Notes: generated from the sequence alone by a model not told the origin. DNA of 64,000 nucleotides from Vesta saturnalis (GCA_036346205.1 JARFJB010000935.1:242501-306500), one strand, 5' to 3'. Shown: positions 11,280-23,526, counted from the first letter of the stretch. Numbers and translations: made by a program.

Positions 11280-13166
11280 GCGCTTCCTATAAGTTAATTC
11301 ATATTCCACAAACAAATTAAAAAAGTCCAATTAAGTGAGTTAAAATATTTGCTGCTCAATGGTAACCAAGTAATTTAATGCTTAACCCCTATCTGGAAAT
11401 AAGTGTTGAGTGACAGATTTATTTCACCACTAACCATGATCAAAATTTTTGCATCCATATTTTAGTTAATTAACTAGGCGCCACCGTCTTTTAATTTACA
11501 ATTAAAGTATAACCGAATATTTGTATTTAATTATTCCACAAAAAATACAATTAATACATATCTGCTTAAAAAATAAATGAATATTTCCATCGCATAAAAT
11601 TAAAATAAAATATAGAAATGTATTCAAACAAGCAAAAGGTCTAAGCATAATTTAAGTAATCTACCGTAAATTAATAAAAAAAAATCTATTCAACCATATG
11701 TACAGATCAATAAAATTTTTGTAACTCGAACACTTGTTGCTTACTTTTACTAAGTGATACGCGTTAAATATACGATACAGGTTTCCAAATTGTCAAAAAC
11801 AAGATTGCGTAGATATAACAAATCTGTAGATGACTAGTCTTCAATTATTATCTGTAACTTAAGCTCACGGAAATGTGCAACGATGGAGGAATCTTCTGCG
11901 GGTGTATTTTGAAGTATTGCCTATTACGTATTATTTCGTATCGTACCATACAACTAATGCAACTTTTGATCGTTGAAATGAGTTCGAGTACACGAAAAAA
12001 CTTTTTTTGTCATATTTAATGAGTTAAGATTAACGTGACGCGGCTGTTATTTATCGTGGGTCATATGTCATTTAAAGCACATTTGTAAAATAAAAATACT
12101 TGACCTATGAAAGAATTAGTTTTGGATAATAGATTACAAAAAAGCTAGCACGTACGTCTATGGCATTCGTACGACTATAGCTTTACCGAATTAGTTACTA
12201 TGGGAGAGAGTGAGGACGTTAAACGGTAGCCCGTTAGATTCTGGCGGATGTTTTCATTTACGCGAGAACAGGTAATAAATCGTTTGAGTTTTATATGTAA
12301 ATAATAAAATGTAGGTCATTGATGCTAAAATATACAAAAATTTGCAAAGGTATTGATTGTCCTTTCGCAAAAACGTTGAACAGCATTAAGTTAAAAGTTT
12401 AGTAGTATGTGAAGTAAATTTGTAGGCATTGAATTAGGACTAAGGACGTTTCAATGATGGGGTGTCATGACGTTCATCCACGTTCAGGACGTAATTGTTC
12501 ATGCTGTCTTAATTATATAAATGATTGATTCGCGTTTGTAATTAGTACGAAATTTATCGTTATAGTACAGGAAAGGATTTGGTAACGAGATGATAACAGC
12601 CAGTATAGAAGTAGTAGCACTTGAACAAACCTGTTGTTGATGGAGGGTGATTTTGCAGCATTTTGCACAAGACGTGTTCGCTAGAGTGAGTTTTAATTAG
12701 GAATTTTTAAATTTAACGGGTTCGAAACATCATTATGTTCATGTGTTTAGCTGCATAAAAGAAAAATCCAATGGTGGAGAAAAAGAGTTGATATTGAGGT
12801 GCCAGTCAAATTAGATATTGAAAACTTTAAGAAAGAATCACATTTGATCGATAAGGGAAAATTGTGCAAGCGGGAACCCCAAAAAGGTACCGAAGTGGGA
12901 CTTTTGAGTTATACAAACCCGGGGGGTTGGGATCTATTAAGTATAATTTATGCGCAGTTGAATTATTTAAGTGCGGACGAAGTGGCTTAAACAGGTTGAC
13001 TAAAGCCTTTCAAATATAAACAATAATTTTAATGCTAATTAATAAAACGATTTAGTAGAAGTGTGGCGCCCTCGGTGTACAAAGCTTATTTCTGGTAGCC
13101 CTTTTAGTTCCCCTCAGGGTTGGGGTTAAACAACGTCACTACATTGTCAATTATTTGAATAATGCA
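11280..13166. other. No gene recognised
   Basis: AT-rich intergenic DNA downstream of the first secreted-protein gene. A 63-codon frame at 12799-12990 has a plausible composition but no motif, no paralogue and no ATG, so I do not call it. Exons of an unknown host gene cannot be excluded. Confidence 0.5.
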
Positions 13167-13217
13167 ACTAAAAAAATTGTTCGTAACTGGTCCCCAGTTA
13201 CGAACAATTTTTTTAGT
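13167..13217. repeat. Perfect 24-bp inverted repeat with 3-nt loop
   Basis: 13167-13190 (ACTAAAAAAATTGTTCGTAA then CTGG) is the exact reverse complement of 13194-13217, with TCC between. It would form a very stable hairpin in RNA or cruciform in DNA. No reading frame contains it. It could be a snapback insertion, a small-RNA precursor or an assembly or replication artefact. Confidence 0.9.
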
Positions 13218-13825
13218 CTACTTCTATAAAGATAAATCAAAACTCTATATCATAACAAAATAAAGTTAAAGATTTTGGGATTATTAATAAATAACAAACA
13301 GTAAATAATAAAACTAAAAATCTATTCTTGTAGACCCCTGCCCAAATGGTTGGGGAAGCTCGTCTCGCTCTCAGTGGATAACACTGTAATACACGAACCT
13401 AAAACTGGTGTTCTGTACACACGTGTACAATTGTCGCTAATCAAAATATTAATTATAATTAATAAATACAATAAGTGTAATGGAATGTGGGCGTTATGTG
13501 CTCAGGATAATACTGGAAGAATGATGGATCGGTGAGTGTTGTAATGTTTAATGGGTGATCAACAACATCTATTCTATCACGAGTACTTGTAATTAAACAA
13601 TTTGAAATCAGGGTATTAATTATCGATGTCATGAGTGTGCGTGTGCGTGCGCGTGAGCGTGTGCGTCAATACAAGTTCTGTTTTTACATCCTCGGTGTAG
13701 TTTTGCCGTCGCGTCCCGACACAGCATTGCGCGTGTGGTGTATTGGCTGTTGCAGGTGCTAATTCACGCGCGTACGCTAACTAGTTGTTAGCTAGTTAGC
13801 GCACTAAAAGTACTAAAGTAAGTTT
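13218..13825. other. No gene recognised; GT/GC-rich low-complexity tract
   Basis: Contains a GTGTGCGTGTGCGTGCGCG-like tract near 13635-13667 and a short inverted repeat around GCTAACTAG...CTAGTTAGC near 13777-13800. No coding region is seen. Confidence 0.5.
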
Positions 13826-14335
13826 CCGATTTTCAATCTGATCGTAATTTGATGTCGTGGTTATCAAACCTTACCCTCTCGACCCCTTGAATCAAACCTA
13901 TTTTCGCTGCAGATAAAGGGTTGATATCCATCCACTAATGCACTGTTAGACAAGGACTGCGTGATAGGAGATAACGAAATTAAATAACTGGAAATCCCCG
14001 CTTTGGTGGTCAGGTGTAGATGTTTTAATTTATTTAACACTTACTATCACGGTATTATTTAGGAATTTCCGATGAGGCTACGTCAGTCACTAGTGACAGA
14101 CGGCGTTATGCTATTATAAAGACACGTCAGTCGTTACTGTTCATTTGGAAAGTAATTGGTAGAGGCTACGTCAGACACTTTTGGTATATTTTACATGACA
14201 TTTCGTATTAGAATCTCTTTATGGCTTCTACGAACATTAAAAGTTTTTCTTTATCAACGAAAAAATCATTTGGGTAGTACAAATTCTTTTATCAGTACAA
14301 CCATCTTCTGTCAGCTAAAACAGCTGCTCATAAAA
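13826..14335 (+). mobile_element. Degenerate LINE tail fragment, copy 1
   Basis: Strongly diverged from, but alignable by eye to, the fragment at 14340-14790, sharing for example TGGTTATCAAACC, GGCGTTATG/C and the TCTTTTATCAGTACAA end. Through that copy it relates to the reverse transcriptase carboxy-terminal region of the LINE at 6.1-9.4 kb. No frame remains. Confidence 0.55.
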
Positions 14336-14339
14336 TAGG

Positions 14340-14790
14340 CTTTTGTACAGATCTAGCACATTTTACTCGACAACTCCTTCTCTGATAAGGCCCAAATTCG
14401 GCTCTCTGATTATAATTCTCACTTTTGATTGTGGTTATCAAACCATTACCCTCTCGATATCGTTGATCGTATTAAAGAGCAGATAAAGGTTAATATCCAT
14501 CTTCACTAATGTACTTGAGCAAGAGGATGGTTTCAGTTCTTTCTTATTATCGAATTAATAACAAACCGTATTGGTGCTAGGTGATACATTTTTGATACCA
14601 TCTCTATTTGAAACACTCATTTCACGTATTATTCTAGGATTATGAGGTACAATCTCCACTTGTGTACAACGGCGTTATCATTTTTAAACGGCTTCAACTC
14701 TAATGATCTTGTTCTGTTCATTTGAATAATGAGTAGTAGAATTTAAGGTAGCTTTTAAGACATTCTATTGGAACTCTTTATCTTCTACCA
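14340..14790 (+). mobile_element. Degenerate LINE tail fragment, copy 2
   Basis: Matches the reverse complement of about 6300-6730 in the LINE above: GCCCAAATTCGGC, CTCTCGATATCGTTGA, AGGATGGTTTCAGTTCTTTC and TTTGATACC follow in the same order. Orientation is plus. Many indels; not coding. Confidence 0.7.
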
Positions 14791-14899
14791 TCCTCAAAAG
14801 TTTTGTGCTTTATCAACGATAAAATTACTGTTAGGTACAAAATTCTTTTATCAGTACAAATACAAAATAAATCAAAACAAGCAAAAAAAAAATTTAGGA

Positions 14900-16110
14900 T
14901 GAATTTGATGCACATTACATGTTTCCTGGGCAGCCACTGCAATAGGTTTTGACTCTTCTTACTTTTTTCTTGCATCAGCTTGACCAAAGTTTTTCTTTTT
15001 TAAAGAAATGTATCATTTGGAACAAATATTTCTTTTTCTCCTGAAAGAACCAGAAGAACTTTTTCTTTATTCTTCTTCAATATTAGTTTGAAAAATTTAA
15101 GGCTTACAAGTTTGCTTCAGAACTTGGTTATGGAAACCTTTCTATGTGTCATCTTTTATACACAAGATGAAGCATTTACAATAGCTGTTCCACTAATTCA
15201 CTCCAAGGCTACTTTTCTGTACCATTTCATGCCATTCTTTATCGCCGTGTTATACGAGGACCTTTGGTCAGACTTTCAATACCAATTTTGGAATTATTGT
15301 AGTCTATGACTGATTTCAAATTCTTTTTTTCTGATGCTGCTCCCAAATCTAAAGCTTGAGTCAAAACGGTTTTGGTAGATTTTTTTTGTTTTTTCTAAGT
15401 GTTCCTACTAAGTGAGTATTTCGGTTCAGTAAAGTTTGTGCTCTCACAAAGATACATGGCAACTATCTCTCCTAAACCAGTTTGTGTATTTCTATTTTCG
15501 GATTTTCCGAGTAAATTTGTATTTTCCGTGTGAAACCCTTTGGATTGCAAATTTGAAAAGTGTTACCCCGTACTCGTGCTTTTAAACAGCGATCTTCCCT
15601 TCCATGGAACCATTGTTTCATCAATAACTATATCAGGACCAAAGGTGTAAATTTTATTCCAGAACAAAAGGAAGTGGGCTAATTCTTCCGTGTCTATCAC
15701 CTTTTTCAGCTTGACTATCGTCACCAAAATGCAGCATCCTGAGTATTATCTCAAACCTATTGAGAGACGTGGTTTATGATAGAGTATTTTGATGTAAAGT
15801 ATCTGTTGACCAATATTTTGCTAGTATCGATCGTTTGCAAAGACCCATCCACATTGTACAAAAAATTTCCTAATTTCTTTAAATTGGTATCTGTCCATTC
15901 ACTCATTCTTGCACTTCGACTGATGTTAGGTTTGTTTCTAATCACACTTTCTGCATACCGGTTTATTGCTGCAACAATCAACTGAAACACTTCGTGTTCA
16001 TAAACAGCTGAAATGCTTCACAAGGAGTCATTTCAGGATTTACATTGATCTGCGGACCTTCATTTCAGTAAACTGCAGTTGTTTTTGCCAGTATATGGTT
16101 CCCACTGAGG
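14900..16110 (-). pseudogene. piggyBac-like transposase relic
   Basis: On the minus strand the order of motifs is that of piggyBac (DDE_Tnp_1_7) transposases. First comes MTPCEAFQLF near 16030, then after a frameshift FQLIVAAINRYAESV and a linker with MSEWTDTNLKKLGNFLYNV (15990-15757). DIVIDETMVPWKGR, carrying a catalytic Asp, follows near 15640-15600, then GTLRKNKKNLPK near 15410, a WHEMVQ-like segment near 15230, and RVKTYCSGCPGN from the cysteine-rich tail near 14950. The protein would excise and insert DNA at TTAA. Stops and frameshifts occur throughout. No terminal repeats were identified. Confidence 0.75.
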
Positions 16111-16642
16111 TTTTTCTTCTTCATCGTTCTCTTCTCCACCCTCTTCTAACCCTATTATTGCATATACTGGATCACCTTCTTGTTCGTAGCTACTTTCCTT
16201 GTCATTGGTATCATCGTCTCACTGCCGTCGAGTCTGCGGTGACAGGATCTGCTTCTTCCTCATCAGAGTTATATTAATCAACTCTTCAAGTTCTTACTCT
16301 AATAGGGTCCTTTTATTATTCATTTGACGTGACCTTGAAAAAAATATAGTTGGTACAAGCATGAACCATGTCAGTCTTTTTTGCCTAACCCAGGACTCCA
16401 TTACAACCACTGATTTATGCTACCTAAAGATACCGAACAATACTTAAATAGTTCTTCTTATTACAATAGCAAGCAGTAAATACAAAAATGCATATTACCC
16501 ATCATTTTCCAAATTATTGGGTTTTCAGTTCTTTTAACAAAATATAGGCTAGACAAGTTTATTTCAGATTTTCTGAAAATACATTATACTTTAGAACAAA
16601 TGTTTAAAATGTAAAATAATTGGAGCTAAATTATAATTAATT
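16111..16642. other. No gene recognised
   Basis: Possible remains of the piggyBac amino-terminus and AT-rich flank; nothing clear. Confidence 0.4.
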
Positions 16643-17108
<466 letters not shown>

Positions 17109-18944
17109 ATATGAAACCACAGTTACAAAACTTATAATACAGAACTAAATTATAATGTTTACAAATATTGCCAATGCCTACATATATTATGTAGGCTCTA
17201 TTTAAGGATTGGCACTTAAATAATCGTCAATTTTTGACAACACAAGTGACTGGCGTGTCTTAATTGAATCGTAATAATGTACTAAAGCCATGTCAAAAGC
17301 AAATAACCAGTAGATTTGAATGCACGACATCTACACGATTATTTAGATACCAAGAACGACTATAGTGACTGTAAAATACAAGAAACCGTAATGATGGCGC
17401 CAACCGGAACAGGCCACTAATAGGTTGATGGCGCAATTTACGAGGGCGGTGTCAGTCATTTGTGACTTTCACGCCGGGTATGTTTAATGTACGTATTGAA
17501 TATTCCAGAATTTCTCTTAATGCAACAAGTAACTTCTCGCCGTAGTTTATTTCAAGTAAAGATACCCGTTTTAAATGATAGCGGAAAGATTCGCATTTAC
17601 GTTTCTTGTTTGTAGCGAACCAATTGTAAGAAGTGTTATTTTTGTTAACGATTTAATTATACACTTCTATGTTTGAGTATGGAACAACTTCAAAAGGACA
17701 AAGACGAGTTATGCAAAATTTTTACGTTTTGTTTGCAAAGATATGATTTTACAGTTTTTAATACCACTAGGTGTTACGTCAGCGTCTAATCACGTTTTGT
17801 GTAATAAGAGCAAACCACATTTCACAAATAATGGTTACAAATTTGTGTATACAGGGTTTTTAAAATCATATTTCATATCGTCCATACCGTTTTAGGAGTC
17901 ATATCTAGCTGAAGTGCTAGTAATAAGATATTTAGCAATGTTGATATTAACGTGTTATTGTTTACTGAACTAACAATTATCAGTTTTACCGTTTCTTTTT
18001 GGATTCAGTTGGACTAACTGAGAAACTTTTTGCACATATAAAAATACGTTAGGGTTAAAATCGACGTATATTTCAGTAACCATATGCTACTTATTTTGAA
18101 GGTATTTCTATATCGGCCATATTTTAACGGTAGGTTTACAAAAAAATTTATCGTCTGATAATTTAAACTAGTATACAATAACACTAGCTTGTGGGATGAC
18201 ACAAATGAACATGGTATTAACAATGTTCTTACGTTCTGTTTTTTATGTTTAAAAAATTCATATAAATATTGGACATTACTTATTTTTATATTAGATTCAT
18301 TCAGTGTAGTGATTCATGCTTTAACGTTATTTTTTAATTTAATGTAAATAAAATTTAATTAAATTAATTATCGGTTTTCTGTGGTCGCCGAATAACTTTT
18401 AACATCTAAGTTTATGCAACATTACGAAAAATTCAGATCACAGTGGCACCAGTGTCGTTCTGAACCAATTATGAATTTTATTACACAGAAAGTGTAAGGT
18501 TTTTGAAGTACTCTTTTAGCTACTTTACATTTTACTGAAAAACGTCCGTATTCGGAGAGCTTAGCTAGTGTAGTTTGATCGTGCAACGTTTAAAGAAGTT
18601 ACACACAGGTTCGACAATCAATGCTTTTTTCACTAACACATAAAATGAGGTATGGTAAAATATATAAGGAAACTGCCTTGGGGGCATTGCAATATCCCCG
18701 CTACTGTGGATTTAAGTTAAGAAATCAGCTATTATTACTACATCTTAGATTAAGAAATTATTTAATTATCAGGTATTATCATCATCATTAATGCTATTAT
18801 GTTACAGGTTAAGAAAGTTATATTATTGTTATTATTATTATGTTATAGGCTAAGAAATTTATTATTACATCAGAAGTTATTTATCATGTATGAAAATATA
18901 TATATGTTATATAACTAATTATTTATTTTATGAAAATATACACG
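17109..18944. other. No gene recognised; possible Polinton flank at its end
   Basis: AT-rich DNA. Near 18790-18945 short motifs recur imperfectly (ATGTTACAGGTTAAGAAA and ATGTTATAGGCTAAGAAA; two ATGAAAATATA...GTTATATAA blocks). That resembles the short repeats often found in Polinton ends, but I could not find a matching inverted end on the right. Confidence 0.4.
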
Positions 18945-19800
18945 TTATATAAAATGTGTTTTATTAGTCCATGAATTATGTGTTTTATCCATACCAAGCC
19001 ATCGAACATATAGCTGGTTCCCTTTACGCCGTAACACCTTCTCAACGAGGAATATAACCGGATGAGCTGTTTTCTGTAGTTCCTCAGGGTAAAATTGACC
19101 TAGTATGGGTTTAGCTTGGAGATCCTCCAGTAAATATGTAACTGGATTACCAACCTTCACCTTAGTAATCTTAAACGGTTCCGTGGAAAAATTAGTAGTG
19201 TAGCCCTTTGTAAATATTGATTTATATTTAGAAATCCGAAATCTCCAACCTTAAATTTTGCTGTCCCCATTACCTTAATATTATGAAACATAGGTAAATA
19301 TGTTGATTTAGTTACACCTTTAGGCTTCATTCTAATCGTGGAATGCACTTTATTATTACATTTAGATGTAACTAAAGCTAAATCGTCCGTATAACGCATT
19401 CTTCAACTCTTTCAAGAATGGCTGTATTTATAACACTATACGTTGAGTAATGATGTATTGCATAACTCTTCATCAACCCTTCAAAATGTTTATTATAGAA
19501 TTCACGTCCCTGATCCGCTTGAAAGTTATCCGCAGCTCTACCCTCCTTCAAAATAGAAATCACCACTCGACAAACTTCGTCGCCATTCTTCGACTTTAGA
19601 GGGCGTGTCTATAGATATTTAGAATAGCAGTCTATCACTGTTAGAATATACTTATGATTGCGGTTCTCTTTAGCATACGGAATAAATTCGGCTAAATCCG
19701 TCTACCAGAGATCATTCCGATACTTGAAGATGGTTCGGTTCCTCACGAAATTCTTCCACGCAGGTTTATGCATTTATTGGACAACCGCTTACTTTAAAGA
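18945..19800 (-). pseudogene. Polinton retrovirus-type integrase with chromodomain, broken
   Basis: Read from about 19800 downward on the minus strand. A core domain has DLAEFIPYAKE, YILTVIDCYSKY and ADQGREFYNKHF, which contain the first two acidic catalytic positions. The segment HHYSTYSV follows. The third, glutamate-bearing segment is altered (ILERVEECV where an ERFNR-like motif is usual). The carboxy-terminal part (19399-18945) includes FKVGDFGF and a chromodomain-like tail YLVEKVLRRK-type (here FLVEKVLRRKGNQLYVRWLG). It would insert the element. Stops near 19618 and 19380 and a frame change near 19160 break it. Confidence 0.85.
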
Positions 19801-19808
19801 CATTACCA

Positions 19809-20015
19809 TTAGTGTAACTTATTCTCAATGTTATAAATATCCCAGCTGAGGCTGCTTATATCACCATATATACGATTAATTTCCTCCTCAAGTTTGCGAT
19901 CGCACTCAGCCAATAATTTTGCAATCGATAAATCAATATCGCTCTTTATTTTAAGTTCTAGAACTTCCTTACACTTATCTAAATAGTTTTTGGTGGTTAT
20001 ATCCACATCTAGCAT
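19809..20015 (-). CDS. Unrecognised short reading frame inside the Polinton, possible coiled coil
   Basis: A frame of 68 codons rich in K, E, L and I with heptad-like spacing (about residues 10-50, KEVLELKIKSDIDLSIAKLL). It lies between the integrase and the PY-type gene on the same strand. It may be the remnant of a longer protein, because imperfect copies of the preceding sequence (ACTCTT.TACCTTGC.TA.CGTAATTA) occur at 20030-20060 and 20148-20178. No function is assigned. Confidence 0.4.
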   Translation of the reverse strand: MLDVDITTKNYLDKCKEVLELKIKSDIDLSIAKLLAECDRKLEEEINRIYGDISSLSWDIYNIENKLH

Positions 20016-20257
20016 TGGATCGATGACATTGCAGACTCTTCTACCTTGCGCATCCTAATTACCATCTTCAGTCAATTTTAAATTCGCCTCATCTACGTAT
20101 CTCTTAGTTGCAACATCATCCGCTAGGATGGGTTTAGATATATTTCAAACTCTTTTACCTTGCATATCGTAATTATCATCCCAGGTTAATTTGATATTTG
20201 TAGCTGCATGTTTTAAGTGCGAAAACGAATGTTTGCCGAATTTTTCGATGGGCATTA

Positions 20258-21022
20258 TTATGCAATTATACCTTCTTCTCGGAGCTCTTCTTCGATACTA
20301 ATGATTTCGTTATCATGTACAGTATGGCCTGATGCTTTCGACGCATGCAACAGCCTGAGCCGTTCAACAAGTTCGCGAGGAGTATTCCAGTATACATACT
20401 CCCTCATTCTATTCGACAAATTCTTCATTATGCCGCGACCGAAACGTTTCGTGCATATTTGCGGCTTAATAATCTTCCGGTATTTAGACAACTGGGCGAG
20501 GGTCATGATTCTTCCCATATGCGTTAGTTGTAGATAGAGTATCGACGTAGACTGTCTCATCCCTCAACGTAAAATTCTTCGGCGAGGTAAAGTATCATAT
20601 TGGTCTAAGAATTCATCGGCAATTCCTGCGTCATCGAGTAATCGTGTTAAATTAGTTGGCTCCACCTGACCTTCCTCTTCAACAGGATCCGTTTCAGCGA
20701 TAACATCCGATTCAACGAATGACGGAGGGGGTCTAAACTTGAGCGGGGTAGGTGCTGACGATGCGGCAGGTACTTGTTTGAACTCTGATTTCACCGGTTC
20801 TACTTTAATTTCCGCGTTAGCGATTTGTTTCAAGGGATCCACTATATGTTTATGTGCAGTTTCCGCTAAACGATGTGTTTCAAGTTCCCCTCTCTTCAAT
20901 AATTCGAGCTTGTGTTTGATTGTATTACGAGTCTGCGTTAACTTCCGCTTAACCACCTTATCTCGAACATCCATTGCGAGCGACTGCGTCTGAATCAGTA
21001 TTATAAGCAGGTGATATAGCAA
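20258..21022 (-). pseudogene. Polinton PY-type protein, split by a frameshift
   Basis: The amino-terminal part (21022-20564) is hydrophilic and includes a charged, proline-containing linker (PTPLKFRPPPSF). The carboxy-terminal part (20560-20258) has QLSKYRKIIKPQ and the conserved tail VYWNTPRELVERLRLL then HDNEIISIEEELREEGI, which I recognise from uncharacterised Polinton proteins in insects. The frame changes around 20560. Its role in the element is not established; PY proteins accompany the capsid and packaging genes. Confidence 0.7.
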
Positions 21023-21045
21023 TCAAATCCGCTTCGGTATCTGCC

Positions 21046-21681
21046 TTAATCAAAGTCTTTTGCAATGCATACGAAATCGTATCCAATCTGCCAACATTTC
21101 GAGCACACTGATTTAAATTGATCGAAGGTCATATCTGTACCCACATTCTCATCATATACATGCTTCAAATTTATGCAATCCTGTTTAAATAATACAACCA
21201 TATTTACATTATCGTGAATCAATTTCTTAGGGATCTTCGAATATGTTTGACAGAGATAGAAAGAGTCTTTGTCTGAGTGCCGCCCTCTAATGAAATAATC
21301 GCGAATTATGCCTTGACTGAGACACGAAGTGTCGTCGAAGATCATTATAGAATTCTTAGCGATCTCTTCCGACATGGGTTCATCAGCCTTATCGTTGAAT
21401 GCATTATACCGGATATCTCTTATCGGCTTAAGTACATGTTCTAAGTATTTACACTTAGGTTGCTCGAGCGACTTAGAGTAAACGTATACATTTCCGAATT
21501 TTAAGCCATGCGGTGCCTACTATAAGCTAAGCATCACATTAGTCTTCCCACAGCCTGAAGGTCTGCAAATAATTGCTCTAATTGATGTCGGAAAGAGACG
21601 ACCAAGCCTCCCTGCAACTTCGGATTTCAGGAAATCGTGACCATCCACAGGTAGTTGAGGTTGTTTCGTAAACTGCATCAT
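21046..21681 (-). pseudogene. Polinton A32-like packaging ATPase, two adjacent stops
   Basis: From ATG at 21681 the frame gives 212 codons ending at 21046. A Walker A motif (CRPSGCGKTN) lies at about residues 45-55. It is followed by two consecutive TAG codons. The frame then continues with IMIFDDTSC (Walker B), FIRGRHSDKDSFYLCQTY and TDMTFDQFKSVCSKCW. These are the conserved blocks of FtsK/HerA-type DNA-packaging ATPases of Polintons and related large DNA viruses. It would pump DNA into capsids. Its start is only 31 bp from the divergent PLA2-like gene, so the two probably shared a promoter. Confidence 0.9.
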
Positions 21682-21712
21682 CCAGTTACTGATAGTATAC
21701 TGACCAGTTCAC

Positions 21713-22490
21713 ATGCTGCTCGGGAATGGAGTATTAAACCCCTCAATATACAAATTACCTGTTAAACTACATATTCCGGGTTATCGATATTGCGGACTAG
21801 GAACCAAGCTACAGAAACATTTAGCTTGCGGCGATCCAAGTATAAATCCTCTAGACGAAGCTTGCAAACAACACGATATTGCCTATCATATTTCTAACGA
21901 TTTAACAAGTCATCATCAAGCAGATAGGGTGCTTCGAGGTCAAGCTTGGAATCGTGTACGCTCGAAGGATTCAAGTTTTGGTGAGAAAATTGCAGTCTCT
22001 GCCGTAGCAAACGTCATGAAGGTTAAAACCACTTCGGGCATGGGTACTATGAAGAAGAAGACGAAGAGGTGCTCGTTTAGAGGTGGAGTTTCAAAACCTA
22101 TTCGAAAATCCGTCAAACGTCTGCTCAAAGATGGTAATCTGAAGCAACTTGTTGATGTCTATCTGCCGCTAAGAAGGCTGTTAAGATTGCTGGCAGAAAT
22201 CAGAAGCGTAATTACATAAAATCACTCCGATACCTAAAACTGGCGGCTCTCTCCCATTACTAGTCCCTCTATTCGCTGGTCTCTCAGCTGCAGGTGTTCT
22301 CGCCGGTGGTGCGAGCAGTATAGCTAAATCTGTCAACGACGAGAAGAAGCAATTGTAGGAGGCTCAACATCATAACCAAACAATGTAGGCGGTAGCTCCA
22401 GGACTGGCAAATGACTTTATATGCATCCTCATAAGAAGGGATGTGCTTTATACTTGAAACCATATCCAAAAAACTTATAAACCTGCCACG
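21713..22490 (+). pseudogene. PLA2-like domain fused to a minor capsid (pX-like) region, frameshifted
   Basis: From ATG 21713 the first 70 residues contain YCGLGTKL (Ca-binding loop, with L where P is usual) and EACKQHDIAYH (the His-Asp active-site pair). This is a parvovirus-VP1-type phospholipase A2 fold. A basic region (KKKTKRCSFRGG) follows. Frame changes near 22150 and 22225 lead to GGSLPLLVPLFAGLSAAG, a glycine/alanine-rich membrane-active segment like the minor core proteins of adenovirus-like elements, then a stop at 22357. LYLKPYPKNL remains near 22450-22480. The product would be packaged and would breach membranes on entry. It is not functional here. Confidence 0.8.
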
Positions 22491-22504
22491 GAGAGTATTA
22501 ACAT

Positions 22505-22739
22505 ATTCCGATCTATATAAGCATGCTAAAGATGTGCCATTCTTTAGCGGAGTGTTTATGCGCGATACTTTTCCCCATAAACCGCATCTTAATTAGTGTG
22601 ATATCGTAAACCTTGACGATTTTAGAGAAAGAGGTACTCATTGGGTTGCTTTCAAGAAACGAGATCATGATGCTATCTACTACGATAGCTTCGGAGATTC
22701 AGCGCCGCCACTTGAAATAATTAGATATTTAAGAGATTG

Positions 22740-22801
<62 letters not shown>

Positions 22802-22870
22802 CACAAGGAACAAAATTATAATACATTTATATGTGGACATTTATGTCTAGATTTTCTATCTGATAACTAG
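22505..22870 (+). pseudogene. Polinton adenain-like cysteine protease, interrupted by a TA microsatellite
   Basis: The frame reads FFSGVFMRDTFP, an in-frame TAG, CDIVNLDD, GTHWVAF (catalytic His), YYDSFGDSAPP (acidic residue) and then ICGHLCLDFLS (catalytic Cys in GHLC). These are the blocks of adenovirus-type/Ulp1-like maturation proteases of Polintons. Between the SFG block and the GHLC block a run of TA repeats (22743-22800) is inserted or expanded. It would process the capsid precursor proteins. The TAG and the repeat inactivate it. Confidence 0.85.
22743..22800. repeat. (TA)n microsatellite inside the protease relic
   Basis: About 29 TA units; both sides belong to the protease reading frame. 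Confidence 0.95.
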
Positions 22871-22899
22871 CTTGAAATATTATTTGTTTATGGGTAGTC

Positions 22900-23425
22900 A
22901 TGTCTCAAACGTTCACGTTAACGGGTGAGTGAAACGTGCTAAGTGCAACGTATTTTCCGCCAATATGACTTGATCCTAATTACCAGTATGGATTAAGGAT
23001 TTTACGGTTGCAATATTTTGCTATATTACGAAAATTGGCGAGCATAAAGAGATTACGATTCCGAGCGGTGTATATGAAATTGTGGAAATTAACAAAGTTC
23101 TACAGCGTAAGATTAACCCGCATAACACGATCGACCTTATATCAAGAGTAAACAATAATACGCCACAAATATACACGTAAAGTGTAATTTAACCGGAGGC
23201 GCATACAGGAACCGTGAGCAGTCACATACAACCCTCGAGTTTGACGTACACGTTGAATCACGTTATAAGTTAATCAAGGAGCCCGCTACAGTTATTCCCT
23301 AACCTGTGCTTACACGACGTATGGATAACATAACCTTGAAATTGGTTGATCAAGAGGGTCAACTAGTGGACTTTGATAACGAAAAAGTAACTATTAGATT
23401 AGAACTGAAGAAGTATGGGCCTTAA
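22900..23425 (+). pseudogene. Polinton penton-like minor capsid protein, degraded
   Basis: Starts at ATG 22900 (MSQTFTLTGE) and soon meets a stop. In shifted frames it continues as NVLSATYFPPI, DPNYQYGL, HKEITIPSGVYEIVEINKVL, and finally the carboxy-terminal block ending LVDQEGQLVDFDNEKVTIRL before TAA at 23423-23425. This order matches the single-jelly-roll penton-like protein of Polintons, which forms capsid vertices. It lies between the protease and the major capsid gene, the usual position. Several stops and frameshifts are present. Confidence 0.75.
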
Positions 23426-23526
23426 GATCTTCGGTAGTAGGTCTCTACATGCAGATGGGAGCACATAGTTAACCGAAGACGACGTTCAGTTTCTACAATA
23501 TTTCGACTATAAAGTATTAAGACGAT

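Noticed and set aside
12799..12990. A 63-codon frame that might be a small gene
   Set aside because: No ATG start, no motif, no paralogue and no splice context; chance frame is likely.
13635..13667. GTGTGCG-rich tract as a CRISPR or Z-DNA regulatory array
   Set aside because: Short imperfect dinucleotide run without spacers; ordinary low complexity. No CRISPR array occurs in the window.
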